NCBI RefSeq assembly: GCF_910589235.1
Contig: NC_060956.1
Coordinates: 8,439,999 to 8,503,998, forward strand
DNA length: 64,000 nucleotides
From: Vespa crabro
Taxonomy: Eukaryota > Arthropoda > Insecta > Hymenoptera > Vespidae
Direction: 5' to 3'
The position numbers and the translations under genes are program-made. Under the pieces are notes generated by a model. That model searched no databases and was not told the origin of the DNA. It was given only the letters and a program-made list of their open reading frames with translations. This document shows positions 62,371-64,000 of the stretch, piece by piece (the stretch's first letter is position 1; each line of letters starts with the position of its first letter).

Positions 62371-64000
62371 TATAGATAAAGTGAGGAATAAAAAGCTTCG
62401 AATAAATTAACGTCAAGCAAATACGTTGAACGAAATGATCCAGTCGGTCTTATTTTTAAAGGGATCGAGTAAAAATCATTCTGCCGCGAAAAATCACGAA
62501 AGCGACTACTGGAAAATAGCAGTCCGTCTATATTTATCGAGCCATTCCTTGTCTCTTCTCTCTCATACTTCTTCCCACCAACCTCCTACTTTATATCTCG
62601 TTCTCTGTCTTACTATTATAAGCCAGCTTCATTGTATACAGTGGCGTGTTTAATTACGTGTGACACGAACTAACAGGCCAACTATTTTGTTTTTTTTTTG
62701 GTATCACATAACCTATATATCGTCTTATATAAACTGTATTATCATGTAATTTTTGACGCCGTCTATTTCTTTCTCTCTCTTTGTCTTACACTTTAATCTC
62801 ACAATTTTCTTTGCCTCTCTGATCTTTCGTCATTTTTTTATGAATTTTTCACTCTGTTATATCACCATACTTAAATTATCGTAAACCAATCAGTAAGCTT
62901 TTAATTACGCCCGCACTTAGTTACAGCAATCTGGTTCGAACCATCCACCGCATAGCTTTGCCAAGCCCTCTTCACGGTACGTTATGGAATTTTATCGTCA
63001 ATAAACAGCGAATAACTTTGCAACGGTAGCGGTTCTCCATTGGAACAATGTGCTTTCGTGTCATAAACGATTAGCATTAAGTGGTTTACGAGTCGGTACA
63101 TACTTTCAATCATAACGATTTTAACGCGACACATTTAATACCACTTTACCTTTGGCTAGCTTTGTTTATAGAACGACGGTATTAGATAAGCCTTTAACTT
63201 TTTGTTCTTTCTCTTTTTCCTTTTCTCGAGCTCAATGCACAACGCAACCAAACACATCGACTATTCAAAAATTTATGCTCTGTCGGCCGATTATTTGATT
63301 TATTACGTGCATGCTAAAAATAGAAGTTGTCGTTGGAGTTTACGATAACAATAAATATTTCGTTTACGGCGACAGTAAAAAATGGCGTCGTCATTTTCAT
63401 TGCGAACAACATAACATTAATCAAGCGTGTCGTCGGAGATGTTGGAATTTTGACGATAAAAATCATTTTGGTCGGTGCGAAGGAATGTTGTTACAGTTAT
63501 AATTAATTTTGTGTGACCTTATCCATATTAAAAAACGTTACCGTATCGACATGTGACTACAATTGAAGGTATACTTACACAAAATTTAGAAAATTGATTA
63601 TGCAGGTCAAGAAATACTAATTTCGTCCGACTTTTCGCTGCAAATATTCCACTGTGAGATTCTGATTACTTTACGATAGTAAACAAAAGTTACAACTTTG
63701 AAAGCTATCGAGATTTCTTAGTTTTGTAAAGTCGAATAATCGTCGATTTTAGTTCTACACATCCGATATGTTATGCTAGTAAAGTGAAATCCAGTTAGAA
63801 AAATCGAGGATATTGCTTGTAAATGCGATTGCTTCTTTCCAGATAATTTTATAAATTATACATTGGAAACAAATGTCCTCTCAGTCAGTGATAAATTTTC
63901 GTCGGTGTATGTACAACGAAAAGGCAATTTTAGCAGTTGAGAACTTCACTTTTGCTTTAGTAAAAAAGCGAATAATTCCGAATTCATATACAACTCGTTG
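62371..64000. other. Intron to the window end
   Basis: AT-rich with short pyrimidine runs. Only the weak Cys/His frame at 63311 stands out. Confidence 0.5.
63311..63502 (+). CDS. Short Cys/His-containing open frame, unrecognised
   Basis: 63 codons ending in a natural stop. The centre, KKWRRHFHCEQHNINQACRR, followed by RCWN and FGRCEG, has a Cys/His pattern faintly like FLYWCH zinc fingers, but spacing and the hydrophobic core do not fit well. No splice or promoter support. Most likely chance. Confidence 0.1.
   Translation: MLKIEVVVGVYDNNKYFVYGDSKKWRRHFHCEQHNINQACRRRCWNFDDKNHFGRCEGMLLQL

Larger units (their letters stand above)
44380..64000 (+). other. Downstream intron of Rbp6 (at least 19.6 kb)
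   Basis: No sequence encoding the expected continuation (GFGF[VI]TF and the rest of RRM1) was seen after the donor. The next constitutive exon is therefore probably beyond the window. The interval contains LINE relics, a fold-back repeat, satellites and a promoter-like block, each listed separately. Confidence 0.65.

Overview
This is an animal nuclear window, almost entirely non-coding, and most likely from an insect. A hymenopteran (bee, wasp or ant) is my best guess. The sequence is AT-rich and dense in (GA)n/(CT)n microsatellites. It carries degraded Jockey- and I-type LINEs and has no open frame longer than 172 codons. There are no operons, ribosome-binding sites, rRNA genes or CRISPR arrays. 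The species call is inference; no search could be run.

The one secure coding feature is an 82-nt internal exon at 44298-44379 on the + strand. It encodes the middle of the first RNA-recognition motif of a Musashi-family RNA-binding protein, closest to insect Rbp6. It has a clear acceptor and a GTGAGT donor. No neighbouring RRM exon could be found, so the window is read as one exon flanked by at least 44.3 kb and 19.6 kb of intron. A second, much weaker exon candidate (56464-56526, +) cannot be spliced productively onto the Rbp6 exon.

Layout. 1-44297 is upstream intron. It holds long GA/CT, AT and CGAA microsatellites, a 17-bp perfect hairpin (14382-14422), a transposon-like end (about 20388), a 25-nt tandem duplication (25395-25444), a terminal-inverted-repeat element (30409-30880), and several GC-richer islands that look like conserved non-coding or promoter-like DNA (3545-3790, 4140-4480, 23880-24240, 35830-36060, 37085-37340). 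44380-64000 is downstream intron. It holds a GC-richer island (48290-48480), a (TTA)n tract, two adjacent LINE remnants antisense to the gene (Jockey-like about 49540-52260 and I-like about 52560-54000) with a hairpin between them, a 76-nt degenerate tandem repeat beside the weak exon candidate, a fold-back element with 61-nt arms (57615-58168), and a CpG-rich promoter-like stretch (61670-62280).

The LINE assignments rest on motifs read by translating the minus strand: endonuclease GDF.xxFW, reverse-transcriptase KAPG, EKAFD and FVDD boxes, and the C-terminal KYLGI region. Both elements contain many stops and lost catalytic residues, so they are fossils. The most distinctive unexplained structures are the fold-back repeat, the TIR element and the promoter-like blocks. 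I found no convincing new multi-gene system.
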